Shown here: piece by piece, positions 47,328-59,339 of the stretch
Position numbering within the stretch: the stretch's first letter is position 1
How the letters are laid out: each line of letters opens with the position of its first letter
Origin: Pyrenopolyporus hunteri
Lineage: Eukaryota; Ascomycota; Sordariomycetes; Xylariales; Hypoxylaceae
Assembly: GCA_902806595.1 (NCBI GenBank)
Contig: CADCXC010000038.1
Span: 2,356,001-2,420,000 of the forward strand
Length of the DNA: 64,000 nt
Direction of reading: 5' to 3'
The notes under the pieces: model-generated
The model's database searches: none
The model's input: only the letters and a program-made list of their open reading frames with translations
Told to the model about the DNA's origin: nothing
Made by a program: the position numbers and the translations under genes

Positions 47328-48823
47328 TGGAAAAGGACCAACTATCGCTCGTTAGGTGGGGTTTCTCGCATCACTCGGGAGATTGACGAATAACGATCTC
47401 GTCACTTCACATTGTCGTCGCAATTTGGGATAGATCTAACTGTGTCGGTCACGGTCGCATCGGCTGATGTTGAAAAATATTATATAAGAACAGAAGGGTC
47501 AAGTGGAATCCTAGCTAAGGATAACACAGGACGAGGAGAAGGGGGCGGGGGGAAGTAATGGATGAAGCAATGGAAGATAGTTATTAAGGCATGGGGAAAC
47601 TGAAGGCCAAGGCACCTTATTCGTACCTATATATCTCGATCACGAGAGGGTGTGGTGTGGTAAACCTTCTGTTTCGACGTCCGTAATTATATAGTAATAA
47701 CAATGAACGTTTTCACATGTCGAGATTCCAGCCAGGGTACTAAAGTACTATAGGTAACCTTAAAAAATGTTGGAATTCTCTGGAGGCGACCCGGTGGCGG
47801 ATTCTTGTGTTATAAGGGACGGTACCAGTCGGCATCCAACAATGGTGAAGTACAATCAATCTAGTACATATTTATCCAATCGGTATTTCATCTAATACAT
47901 ACCAACTAATGTGCCATAGGTGAGTAGGTAGGTAATTATTATATCACATCCGAAATAGCTATCTGATAAGGAAAAGTCCGGCGTAACTCTCAATTCTTAG
48001 CGCCTGTTAGGACTCATTTTAGGGGTCGTCCTGCTTTATCCATTAAAGAGAGCCGGACTGCTCCGGCTTTGCTGGGCTGTGGATAGGGGGTTAGGTACCT
48101 AGGATTTTGTAACTCAAGAGGGGAAACGCCGTAAGGCGGCGGTGCTGTCTGACGTCACGAGATGCAAGCGGGGGATTCTTCAACTAATTTTTCAACTCGC
48201 TCACTATTGCGCGGATGTTCATGTAGGTGATAGTCAGGTATCCAAGTATGTGAAGTTGGTAGGTCCATTGTATACCTACCTACATATCCTTGAACACGGC
48301 TTATATATACCCTTCTGCTTCTTATTTGTTAGTGTCCCGGGTACAACACTAATCGTAGTAACTTTACCAGATCGGATGAGACCTACTTGAGAAATTATAT
48401 CTCGAATCTCCGGGTAATAGTGCCTATCTTGCTTAGGTACTCGCTATACATGCACGTAAGTCCTAGTGTAGGAGCTTCTGTATGTGAGTCACTACCTACT
48501 CCTTACTTTTCATGCTATTTTGCAAAGGTCATACCCTGAAGCCGCTGATCTGGATTCAGGTTTGCCGCAATTATTGGATCTGAAGTTTGGGTTCCTAACA
48601 GCTTAGATTAGCAAATACCACTTTGAGCACAAGCATCGTGATGCTTGGAGCTTCACTTAGATTTAGGCTACGGCTTTATACTTTCTCTAAAAATCGCTAG
48701 GCTTTCGAACCATCGCAAATAACCTCTCTCTATACCCTTCGCGTTTGCATACTACCGGGTCGTTCTGAAGAAAACGGATGCTAAGGGGCGTTGAGTGGCT
48801 TCCGATAAACCTGATTAACTAGA
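47328..48823. other. Divergent spacer between the membrane-protein and TatD genes
   Basis: About 1.5 kb holding two divergent promoters. Apart from TA-rich stretches and a few CCTA motifs I see nothing coding; the longest frame (48142-48390) has no recognisable protein. Confidence 0.5.
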
Positions 48824-50116
48824 ATGTGTCAGCAGCATTCGGAAGAGCCAGGGCTATCCTCTACCTCAGAGGCTCCGCCATTATATAATGAATCGAACTT
48901 GCCGCTGGAACCTTTCCCTTGGGACGTTGGGGTCTTCGACGCCCACTGTCACCCAACTGATACAATGACGTCGATATCAAGTATCCCAAGCATGAAAGCA
49001 CGTTCTCTGGCCGTCATGTCTACACGATCCCAGGACCAAGATCTAGTCTTTGAGTTAGCTTCTCAGCATGGTGTTAACGGCGAGCACACGGTTATCTCGT
49101 CTTCATCCGCTACCGAGGGCCGCATAGTCCCTTGCTTCGGCTGGCACCCATGGTTCTCTTACCAAATTTACGACGACCTTTCTAGTGACCCAACTTACGA
49201 CGGGACACCCTCTAGCAAAATCTCGCATTACGATAAGATACTCGCCCCATCACCTTCATCCAAGGATGTGTCTTTTAGCGAAGGCCTCCCGGAACCGCGG
49301 CCCCTTTCGGAATTCCTAAGAGAGACTAGGTCTCGTCTAGAAAAGCATCCTCTTGCTTTAGTTGGTGAGGTTGGGTTAGATAAAGCGTTCCGACTTCCTC
49401 AGAGCTGGACTTCGGCCCACGAAGCCCAGCGCGACGCGGGACTCACGCCCGGCGGTCGGGAGGGCAGGCTCCTAAGTCCCTATCGGGTGCAAATGGCACA
49501 CCAAACTGCGGTCCTCCAGGCTCAGCTGCGGCTTGCGGGGGAAATGGGTCGCGCAGTTAGCGTTCACGGAGTCCAAGCGCATGGAGTGCTGTATGAAACT
49601 ATAGCAAGGTTATGGAAAGGGTATGAGAGACCGGTAACATCAAGAAGACAGCAAAAACGTGTTGCCCAGGGGGCGGAAGATTTCTCGAGCTCATCTTCGG
49701 ACGAGACGGAGGATGAGGATCTTGTTACGTCTAGTAGAGGCAAAGGGAAGAGAGCGGGCTCGGGTCGCGGCAAGCTGGGACCGAGGCCGTATCCTCCCCG
49801 TATCTGTTTACATTCCTTCAGTGGGCCAGTCGATGTTGTTAAACAGTACCTTCATCCCTCGGTGCCAGCAAAGGTCTTCTTCTCGTTTTCGGTCGTGATA
49901 AATTGGGGTACAGGAGGTGGAGACAAAGCCGAGGAAGCGATCCGTGCCGTCCCTGATGATCGCATATTGGCGGAGAGCGATCTACACACAGCAGGTGAAC
50001 AGATGGACCTGTACCTGGAGGAAGTATGCAGAAGAATATGCAAGATTAAAGGGTGGGGGTTGCGGGACGGAGTTGAGCGGCTGGGTAGAAACTGGAGAGA
50101 ATTTATATTTGGCTAG
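48824..50116 (+). CDS. SCN1: TatD-family metal-dependent hydrolase, Scn1-like, 430 aa
   Basis: TatD proteins are TIM-barrel metal-dependent hydrolases, several of them 3'-5' nucleases; fission-yeast Scn1 was named as a Cut9-interacting protein. It is a single exon. Likely metal ligands are visible in order: His41 and His43 (DAHCHP), Glu182 (GEVGLD), His248 or 253 (SVHGVQAHG), His330 (CLHSFSG) and Asp386 (LAESDLH). The set is complete, so the enzyme is probably active. A FGWHPWFSYQIYDD motif follows the first strand. Compared with plain TatD (about 260 aa) it has two insertions, one at about 123-165 and a low-complexity Ser/Asp/Glu then Lys/Arg/Gly stretch at about 275-320. The start at 48824 is the first ATG of the frame. 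Family is secure; substrate is not known. Confidence 0.88.
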   Translation: MCQQHSEEPGLSSTSEAPPLYNESNLPLEPFPWDVGVFDAHCHPTDTMTSISSIPSMKARSLAVMSTRSQDQDLVFELASQHGVNGEHTVISSSSATEGRIVPCFGWHPWFSYQIYDDLSSDPTYDGTPSSKISHYDKILAPSPSSKDVSFSEGLPEPRPLSEFLRETRSRLEKHPLALVGEVGLDKAFRLPQSWTSAHEAQRDAGLTPGGREGRLLSPYRVQMAHQTAVLQAQLRLAGEMGRAVSVHGVQAHGVLYETIARLWKGYERPVTSRRQQKRVAQGAEDFSSSSSDETEDEDLVTSSRGKGKRAGSGRGKLGPRPYPPRICLHSFSGPVDVVKQYLHPSVPAKVFFSFSVVINWGTGGGDKAEEAIRAVPDDRILAESDLHTAGEQMDLYLEEVCRRICKIKGWGLRDGVERLGRNWREFIFG

Positions 50117-50739
50117 GTACCTACTCAGTTAACTAGGAAGTACCTACCACGTACCTCCTACTAGGTGCGTGTAGATACTAAAGGGTATGTAGTATCTGTA
50201 TCGAAGAAACAAAAACCACTTCTATGTACCTAGGTAGTTATGATGATGGTCTTAAACTTGCATACCTACCTACAACTTGGGACCCTCGCGATTACAGCTA
50301 ACTTATGCGGAGCAGATGGAGGTGGTAAGACTGTGCTGCCTGGGTCTTTAGGTGTTAAAAGTGCTAAGGTATGAGAGATGAGAAGAAATGAATATACTAC
50401 CTGACTTCATGTACATATATATAATGAGTGAGTTCTGCCGGATATCAAAATTTGGGAAAAGCAACTACGAAAAGTGGAGCGACTAGGATTAATTCATAGC
50501 AGGTATGCATTATGTATCCAGCCCAAGGTTTATACCTGCCTAGGTACCTATGTAGTGGGCCCATTGCCTATGCGCCTTACCGCTATTTATCGCAAGGGAG
50601 TAAGCACCAGCGCCGCGCCTTTCTAGAAGCCCTTCCTCATTTGCTCTCCCATCTTCCCTGATTTTCTCGCATATCTTTCCAGTTACCAACCCTTCTTAGA
50701 CGCACCCACCGGCCTGTGTGCCCCGAAGTTATTGATTGC

Positions 50740-50790
50740 TACCTGCCTACTACCTGCCTACTACCTACCTACCTACCTTACCTACCACCT
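50740..50790. repeat. Long CTAC/CCTGCCTA tract
   Basis: Two CTACCTGC units are followed by repeated CTAC units and CTTACCTACC. It is the longest one-sided copy of the dispersed CCTA motif in the window. Confidence 0.8.
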
Positions 50791-51912
50791 ACGCATCGCA
50801 ATACCCGAGCGATCCTCGTCTCTCTGACGGGAACACAGGCATCCGTCGCTTTTGACATCCTCTATCCCGCTGTGGCATACATACGTCCCACGGCCAAATC
50901 CTTGCCACGACTGCATAGGGCCGTCCTGTCACAGAATTTTTTTTTTCAATCCCTACCAACCTTTCTTAGTAGATGAGTAGGTAGTTGTGGCCGGCTCCTC
51001 CAGGACTAGGCGTTCGGTACGTCTGATGTATCGTACATACCACGTACATAAACTAGCCTAGATACGGTCCCTTTTCTCACCTAGGATCTTTGGGGGGTCC
51101 TGGGGGCAGACAAGCACCTGGCCCACGCGGGAACTGTTGATATTCGCAGACTGGCGAATTGGCGCCACCATACATACCTATACCTCGCACACGCACACGC
51201 ACACGCACACACACCACACACCCGTGGTCCCGCTCTTATTAACTGTCTTAGCATTTGGCTCATCTTCATAACGAATCCTTGGTTCTCGTCTTAGACACTG
51301 ATACGTGCGAGAGGACGACGCCGGAGACACCCGCTTTGAGAAAGAGAAATTCAAGCGAAAAGCCCCTGGGGTCTAGTTGGCGTATTAGCTTCTGCTGCCT
51401 ACCACCTATACGCACACGCACGTCCTCAACCCGGGTGCGGTTCGTTTTGGTACAGTATAGGTACATCAGACTATTCGGGCCTACATCTATACGATCTCTC
51501 AAGGTACCGATGTGCTGTGCCGGTCTGTCGCCCAGTTGAGGTACAATACCTTCAATACCTTACCTACATACCTACATACCTACATATAATCTTGGGATTG
51601 GGTGATAGTTTGCGGTACTCGGTCCCCAGGTCGAACTACCTACGTTCGTCCCGAACCAATAGATTCGGGAAAGAAAAAGGGATCAGCATCATAGGCTAGG
51701 GGCAGTTTGGCTCAAGGTTTCAACGTTTAGTAGAGTGACACCGATATCTCGTTGTCTGGCTTGGGAGAGGGTTTCGGGGTGCATAACTGGCATTTCATCG
51801 TCGTACCCCCTTGCTATTTTCGGACGACACCCCACACAAACGCGCGACACACCATATTCGCTTGTCTGTGGTGAACAAATCTGAGCCCCAACGAGTCCCG
51901 TCCCAGATCTGC

Positions 51913-51966
51913 CCTCGCGCCCACGTCACGCCCGCGCCCGCGCCCACGCCCACGCCGCCCAGCCCT
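51913..51966. repeat. GCCC-repeat tract just upstream of the SSXT start
   Basis: CGCCCGCGCCC and CACGCCC units run for about 50 bp and end 40 bp before ATG 52006. The minus strand carries at least six GGG runs with short loops. It lies in the promoter or 5' UTR. Confidence 0.7.
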
Positions 51967-52005
51967 GCCAGCTGTGCCAGCCGTGGTGCCAGCCTATCGT
52001 GAGCC

Positions 52006-53822
52006 ATGTACGCAGGCAACTTTGGCCTTCCCAATGCCGTTCCTCCTGCGGGATCGCAATACAATGGCGGCGCCCCACACTCAGCTTCACAGCACCCTCA
52101 TTTGCAGCCCGGTCAAGGCCCTCCCAACCCGGCCTCGATGTACAATCCTCAGCAGTTTCCTATGGGCGCGCAGCCTGGAGTTGGTTTCCCTGGCGCTCCT
52201 AACATGATGTCAGGTTCTAGTCCTGCAGGAATGATGCAAAATACCGGTATGCCGCACATGGCTGCGGCTAATGGCCCGAGTAAGCACCTTTCCTTCCCGT
52301 CGGGCTTCTTTATCTCCCTAGCCGCATTCCATTCCCGTATTCCTCCATAGTGCTATCTAGGGCGGCTGTTAGCAGATTCACACGGCATTCGCCGGCACAG
52401 GAGACGCCAGTCCTCGTGTAGTCTCGACCTTCTGTGGCTTCCACGCCGGTCCAATAGGCATAGGCATAATCGCTGCTGCTTATTTGTCCTACTAATAATG
52501 ATTATTGTACTAATGGGTTGATTCGCCGATCTAGTGCCTCCTTACCAACCAACTTATACGAACTCACCTTATGGCGCTGGCGTTCCTAGCTCTGTCGCGC
52601 CGCAAATGAACATCCCCCCAAACTACGCGATGGGAGGTGGTATGCCTATGGCCGGATTTCCGATGCATCCTGGCATGAATCCCCAGCATCACCAGCAGCA
52701 ACAGCAACAGCAACATCAACATCAACATCAACAGCAACATCAACAGCAACATCAACAGCAACATCAACATCAACATCAGCAACAACAGCAGCAGCAGCAT
52801 CACCAGCAACAGATGATGCAACGCATGCAGCCACCTCTGTCAAATACTCCGGGGATGTCAACCCCTACACCACAACGGTCTTTTCAAGGCCAGCCTCGTC
52901 AGAATACACCGACTCCAAATAACGTGCCGACTACACAGCAACAACATCTACCAGCAGTCCAAAATACTCACGCTCCACAGTCCCAGAATCAGATATCGAA
53001 CAACACGCAACAACAGCAGCAACAACAACAGCCGCAACATCACCAACAATCCTCCAATACTATTCAGACGCCGCAAACCCCAACGTTTCCGACTTCGGCT
53101 CAAAGTAACGGTCCCAACAACGCGTCAGCCGGTTCAACACCATTAAGTCCTGGGCTAGAATCTAGAGATAAGGAAAGAGTTGGCGTCATTTTAGAGATCA
53201 ATAACGAGTTGCTACTGGAGGCTATGCAGATCCAAAATACGCAACAGATACTGAAAAAGGAGAAGGCATCTTCTAATGGTACCGATGGTGCTGCCAACGA
53301 GCCGGAGAAGAAGCCTACGGAAGAGGATATGTTAGCGCAAGACTACCTCCAGTAAGTTGGAAAGCGTGACCATCAAGGAGACGAATACTAACTTGGTGTC
53401 GTAGTTGCATGCGTAGACTACAGACAAACTTGACATATCTAGCGGCGTTGGCCGATAAAAAGGGCAATGTTACGGCTGGGCCGTGTCCTAGCTACCTGAA
53501 GCCGCCACCACTCAACACGAAAATCAAGTTGAAGATGATGCTAGGTCCGGATGGAACAGAGAATCAAGAAGCCCCAGATCGGGAAGAGACGGCTAAATAC
53601 ATCCAAGAATTATATAAGAAGCTCCAGAACCTTTATCCAGGGATTGATCCGAATAAGGAGCCAACAATCCCAGCATCCTCCGGGCGACAGAACTCACAAC
53701 AGATGAATGCGATGAAGCCTGGACCTCAGACGCCTGGCCAGCCCAGCCCCGGGAGGCAGCAAACCCCAAAGATGGCCGCTTCGGCGCCGCCGGCCTCCGT
53801 AATGAATATAGCGGGATCGTAG
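52006..53822 (+). CDS. SS18/SSXT-domain protein, probable SWI/SNF-type remodeller subunit, 502 aa
   Basis: The conserved core resembles the SSXT N-terminal domain of human SS18, a BAF remodeller subunit whose yeast counterpart is Snf11. Exons are 52006-52279, 52535-53351 and 53405-53822 (1509 nt, in phase). Residues 1-140 are Gly/Pro/Met-rich; 144-186 and about 250-265 are Gln/His tracts coded by CAA/CAG/CAT runs. The SSXT core is at about 303-385: DKERVGVILEINNELLLEAM then, after a charged linker, DYLHCMRRLQTNLTYLAALADK. The H-C junction is created by splicing at 53351/53405. Conserved KPPPLNTKIKLKMML-like sequence follows, and the tail is Pro/Gln-rich. A nuclear coactivator role is likely. 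Intron 1 (255 nt) is long for this genome. An AATAAA lies about 40 nt after the stop (53862). Confidence 0.88.
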
Positions 53823-56195
53823 AGGGACCGTATTCTTGGGATTAAGTATCGGGAACCAAGAAATAAATCTAAGCAAGGTTAATATCAGTGGGCATATAGT
53901 ATAGGCACCCCGGGACCTTCTAGTTTGGATGGGCTTGGTTTCTTTTATATGGACGTTTTCACCGCATAATGCCTTGTATAGAAGAAAAAATACCCCGCTA
54001 AGGTCAACGATTCGTGGTGGCATTGGGCCTTGAAAGACTCTAAGAGCCGGCGTTCTGTCTTGGGATTGGGTAGCAGTTTCCTTTTATTAGATGACGTATG
54101 TATATACCACCCTTGAGATATTGTATAGCTTGTTTCCCTATCGAAGGCCTATTCAGAAGTTCGATCTGGGTATAGCTATACTTTGGGAATAGTCATCTCG
54201 CCTTGCCCTGTTTCAGCTGTATGTGTCTTGTTTCCAATCTAATAAGATCTGGTGAGAATTGACCGGTTTTCTTATATTAGGTAGTTATATTAATATACAC
54301 GACTTGGATCAGGAGTGCTGTCAGATTATATAAAGAGCTCAATTTCCTTCATAAGTAGCCGCCTAGATGACGATGGCATTCTACCAGGAGGGGTTGGTGT
54401 TTAAAAGGTAGTAATTATATGATTGTCAAAATTTACCTTAGTGGGGTCAGCTCGGTACTTTTTTTTTTTTTTTTTCGGAAAATGGAGAAGAAAGAAAGAA
54501 AAATGACCACTTGCAGACCATCGATCATTAGACTCTGTTTTGCTAGGCGCTAGAGACCTCGGGCTGCTTCTACTATGTACATAGTACGGTGAGAGACATG
54601 ATAGCTCGACGCGAGGTTGGGTGGAGAAGTTCATGCGCTAATGTCGCGGGATTATGCGAGAAAGCGGCTCTAAGATGACCCAATCATGCAGGCGAGTCGC
54701 TCTTGGAACTCTACGCGGTATGGATGTACATGCATCGACCAGGGGCTGTGCACCAAGGTAGAGGGGAACGCGGTGTGCTCCGAAGTACCCACCTATGAGT
54801 AGTACCTATATAGATACATGAATACATGTGTATAAACCTACCTTCAGCTTATGCACGCTACCCACATGTAGGTAGGTAGGTATGTACAGTAGGTACCTAG
54901 GTAGTTATGCATGTTGAATACCGAGATCCGGACAGGTTGCCCTAAGTATCAGGTGCCTGCGAGTAGGTAATATAAATGGGTGATAATCAGGGAGAGTAAG
55001 GAATGCAACCCATACGGTAGGGCTCGTAGCCGAATACATTTTTATCTAAACCTGGGAGGATCGGTTAGGATTCAGGGCCAAATCAACGTATTGTTTAGAC
55101 AGCGGCTAATGCAGGGACGGGGCTCTGCTACCTTCTTAGTACATACGCAGACACGCTGATAGGGCATAAAGTATAATTATGCAACCGTGGATATATTAGC
55201 TTTCACTCACCGTTCCCAATCCAGTTCCCAATCCAGTTCCCAATTGGAGAAACCGCGAATGAAGGCTGGTGTAACTCATTTAAACCAATCGTACGGGATG
55301 GATGCAACCTAACGTGATAGGGGAATTGGGGAATCTGTCAGGGGTGTCAGGTCTGGCTGGGCCTCCCCTCTTCACCCTGCGAATGCCCTCTTTCCCGCCG
55401 TATGCCTCTGATTTTATGTTGTTTGCGTTTCGGCTTGAGCTGCGTCTCACTCATTCATTATATTTCTAACTAATAAGCAGCCAAGCAAGTAACATAATAC
55501 TATTCTGTCCTTAATAGTCATTCTTTTCATAGCTAATCCTTTTCCTTGTCGTTTTCTTTCCTTCTTTTATTCTGTTCTCTCGTTGAGTCTTCGCGTCGTC
55601 CGTTCCTTTCACCATCTCCTGTCATACACCAGTATAATTGTCCTTCCGAGAGATACTGTTCCACCGCTAGAACTGTCAAGCCCTTCTGCCCTTTACCTAG
55701 TCTAGCAATTTGACATTGCATAATCTTGACATATTTCCTTCTAGACCAAATTCATCGTTATTAAGCATCGATCTCAACCCTGGGGCCCGGACGAAAGAGG
55801 GAAAACGACCAGCTGACGGTCTCCTGAATCCCTGACCCGAATCCACTCTATCCCAAGTCCCCCTGTTCCCTTGGCGGGCGGCACTCAAGGGTCGGGTAGG
55901 TGTTGTGTTGTAGTTATCTGAACGAGACCATTCTGAATCCTACCTATGTGGACAAATGCACAAGTTACTACCGTGGCTAGCGTTAGACATTCCCACCGCT
56001 TCCCGAGAAGCCATTCGATTTACTTTTTGCCCTGTCGATGCACATTTTCTACGAGGTCTGAGACTTGAGACTAATTGAGGTCAAAAGGGGGAACAGAACA
56101 GAACCGAAGCCTTGAGCGAAGAGAGACACTAGGTATAGATCGGCCATTCCAGTCACCACCGACCTCCCTTCGTTTCGGGGGCCCTACGCCGCGCG
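53823..56195. other. Spacer between the SSXT and Rab-GAP genes
   Basis: It holds an SSXT 3' UTR, a poly-T run near 54,460-54,475, CCTA/TAGG motifs (54,868-54,904), a GTTCCCAATCCA triplicate (55212-55246) and the TBC promoter. No supported gene. Confidence 0.5.
55212..55246. repeat. Three tandem GTTCCCAATCCA units
   Basis: Two exact 12-base units and a third partial one (GTTCCCAATTGG) are in direct tandem. It lies about 1 kb upstream of the Rab-GAP start. Confidence 0.75.
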
Positions 56196-59100
56196 ATGGA
56201 GCGGGACTCGGGGAACCACGAGAAAAATGACGACCCCACGGGTAGCGAGGTTCCAAGAAGGACCGAGTCGAGCGCACCGAAATCACCTGTTGAGAGAGAG
56301 GAACGTAGGATACCGGAGCACGATTCGATGGTGACAGTTCGATTGTCGGAGCCGCCTTCGTTGTCGGTGAATACGGACCTTCCGCCAAACACGCTGCCCT
56401 TCAGAAAGAGCATTTGGGGACACGAATGCACGCCTACAAGTGCAACCGCTCCACTGACGCCGAGTATGGCATCCGTGAAGGAGGAGGAAGTCACGATAGG
56501 CGAGAACGGCGAGGAGGAGCTGAAAACGCCCGCCGACCCTCCCAAGAATCTACAACAGGAGCTACAAGATACAAGAACTACGAACCAAGAGGGCCGGAAA
56601 TACGACTACGACGACATGGACGAGTCTGACACGGAGGAGGTCAATTGGGACCAGCTGCAGAAAACGGAGGACGAGCAGGTGAAAGAGCAAGATGACAATG
56701 TATGTTCAATATTCGGTCTATTTTTATCTTGTAATCATGCCGAGTCAGCGAACTGGCAAGGTGGCTCTAGTAGGGCCAGATCTACGACGATGACGCTGAC
56801 ATGATCCTTTAATCCTTAGTCTACAGCGTTGCTACTGGCACGGCTCGAACAAGAGAACAATAAGATCGCTACGAACCCGAAAAGCGTCAAGGTTAAAGTA
56901 GTCGAACAACCCCCAGTCCGCCGACCGAGACCGCCGTCGATGGCACAGCTGCGAGACATGGTCCACGGGCCGACGCCTATGGCCCTACGATATTCTGTCC
57001 TTCCTCCCCCACCTATGACTGACCTTGAGTTCTACATGGCCCTCGTCAAAGACTACCAGCAGACCGCCGCTCGCCTTCCCACCTTACTATCCAAGAAAAT
57101 CCGAAAGGGAGTCCCGCCGCCGCTGCGAGGGGTTGTGTGGCAGAGCATGGCGGGTGCTCGCGATAGTTTTCTCCTGGAGGAATTCGATAGGCTCAGCGGC
57201 GAGTCGAGTCCTTATGAGGGTATCATCGGCAAGGACCTGGGCAGGAGTTTTCCCGGAGTGGATATGTTTCGGGACCCTGACGGTGACGGTCAGCGAATGC
57301 TCGGAAGAGTATTGAAGTGCTTCAGCCTCTACGACCAGAAAATCGGATACTGCCAGGGACTCGCTTTTCTGGTCGGCCCTTTGCTGATGCACATGCCGGA
57401 CAGCCAAGCTTTCTGCGTCCTGGTGCGGTGAGTTACCTACTTTAGGCCGTCGTGTATCCTGGAAGAGGGGATAATGCTAACTACTTTGCTTGATAACAGG
57501 TTGATGGATCACTACGACCTGCGATCTTGCTTTCTACCCGATTTATCGGGGTTGCACGTTCGCATTTACCAGTTTCGAGAGCTCCTTCGGCAGCATCTAT
57601 CCACGCTATCAAATCATCTGGACGAGCTCCAGGTTGACCCGGCCTACGTTTCACAGTGGTTCCTCTCCTTTTTCGCCGTGACATGTCCCCTGCCGATGTT
57701 GTTTCGTATCTACGATGTCATTTTTGCCGAGGGCGCGTCCGAGACGATCATGCGGGTAGCCCTGTCACTCATGCGAAAGAATGAGAGCCGCATTTTAGCT
57801 TGCACCGAGCTCGAGGATGTTATGCAACTCCTTTTATCTCGTGGCCTGTGGGATTGTTATCATTACAATGCCGATGAATTTGTCGATGATTTTGTTAGTC
57901 TATCTAACGTCGTATCGAGAGAGAAATTAGCCCAGCTCGAGCAGGGGTACCGTGAGGAAAAGATCGCCAGTGCCAATGCCGCCAGGACAGCCGATGTTAC
58001 CACAGCAGCCTCCCGTTTTTTGGGTCGTCTCTGGACTACAAGCACCTCCCCGAGATCAGGAACTCTTTCTCCCGGCCTCACCGCACCGTTAAGACCATTG
58101 AGCATGTTGCGCCGAAGCACGTCCAAGCAAAGTTTGGCGTCGACGTTGAATTCCATGGAAGCCAGTTCCTCCAGCGTCCTCTCTTCTACATCTACCGACG
58201 CGACCACCATCTCCCGCGATTCTTCTACTGCTGACGACTCGTCCATCCGCGAATCGACACCAATCGCGAAGCAGCAGTTTAGTCACAATGCCGCTGATAA
58301 GAACCTACACACGCAAATTGAGGACCTCCTCACCGCCCTTAGCGAGCTACAGCGGAACCACGCCTTGTTAGCCACGCAGCTCCAACAGGAAAGGGAAGAA
58401 AGAGATGAGGATATGAAAGCTGTCAAGTCTCTGTTGGATGGATTAAAGAAGACTTGCGGAAATGCGACACCCAAAGCTACGGAGGACAATAAGATTGTTG
58501 GCGATGACACGGACAATAAGAACGACGGAGAGGCCTCCATTGATAGTGGACTATCTCTCTTAGTAGAAGCAGTCGAGGGCCGCTTCTGCGCTGAGGAGGA
58601 CCGCAAGTGCACGTCGTCCTCGCCACAGACAAAGGAGCAACTGCGCGACGAACTAGCTAGAATGAAAGAGAATCTCAAGGTTGAGATGTCTAGGTCTCAA
58701 AACCTGAACCGGCGCATCGACGAACTCGGACAGGAGGCCAACACACTACGAGAACAACTCCGGGAGAGCCACGCGCACGTTCGGAACCTTCACCAAGACA
58801 AGCAACGTCTTGAGAGACAGGTCCACACTATGCGTGTGCGAGCCTCGTCTGAGACGACCGGATCGACGTCGGAATCGGGGGGTTGGTTCTCATCGACCAA
58901 CCTGAGTGCTAACAGCGCTAATTTCAATGGCGGAGCGGGCAGCGGCCTCCGGGAACTGAAGCTCGGACGTAGCAAGTCGACACCTAACACGCAATCGGCC
59001 TTCGGCCAGCGGTCGGGATCGTTAGTGAGGACGCACACCGAACCGGCCTCCAACGAGCATGACGCGCTCCTCCTAGAGTTAGTGCAGGCCAAAACTGCGG

Positions 59101-59339
59101 AAGCAGTGGCCCGCCAAGAGGCGGACGAGTATAAGCAGAAGCTTGAGAACTTGCGAAAAACGTATGGGCTTAGTCCGGCGGACACGCCTGCTGCCACGGT
59201 AACTTCTGCGGCGATGGGAGTGATCGGGCGATTTACCGCCTCGGTATCGGATGCGGGTAGCGGTACTAAGAATGCCGCCTCCTCGGCCGCATCTACATCC
59301 ACTACTAACTCTGGTGGCTTCTGGGGCTGGCGACGATAG
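56196..59339 (+). CDS. GYP5: TBC-domain Rab GTPase-activating protein, Gyp5-like, 983 aa
   Basis: TBC proteins accelerate GTP hydrolysis on Rab GTPases; Gyp5 acts on Ypt1/Sec4 in Golgi and exocytic traffic. Exons are 56196-56699, 56820-57427 and 57500-59339 (2952 nt, in phase). The N-terminal 168 residues are acidic and disordered, ending near VNWDQLQKTEDEQ, a feature of Gyp5-type proteins. The TBC domain at about 275-480 begins GVPPPLRGVVWQSMAGARD and carries the catalytic Arg310 (IGKDLGR) and Gln347 (YCQG), so GAP activity should be intact. The exon 2/3 junction falls inside the domain (CVLVR|LMDHYDL). The C-terminal half has Ser/Thr-rich linkers and three coiled-coil stretches (about 638-688, 746-819, 890-928). 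The yeast protein has the same TBC-then-coil order. Subfamily name is less sure than the TBC call. Confidence 0.88.

Larger units (their letters stand above)
50117..52005. other. Spacer with CCTA tracts and C-rich leader of the SSXT gene
   Basis: It holds the TatD 3' flank, a long CTAC/CCTA tract (50740-50790), a CACACG run (about 51,185-51,215) and, directly before the SSXT gene, a GCCC-rich tract (51913-51966). Frames of 60-95 codons here look fortuitous. Confidence 0.5.

Noticed and set aside
52564..52861. Leu/Met/Val-rich frames antisense to the Gln/His tract
   Set aside because: They are the mirror of the CAA/CAG/CAT repeat, which is open in many frames. The plus-strand exon is secure.
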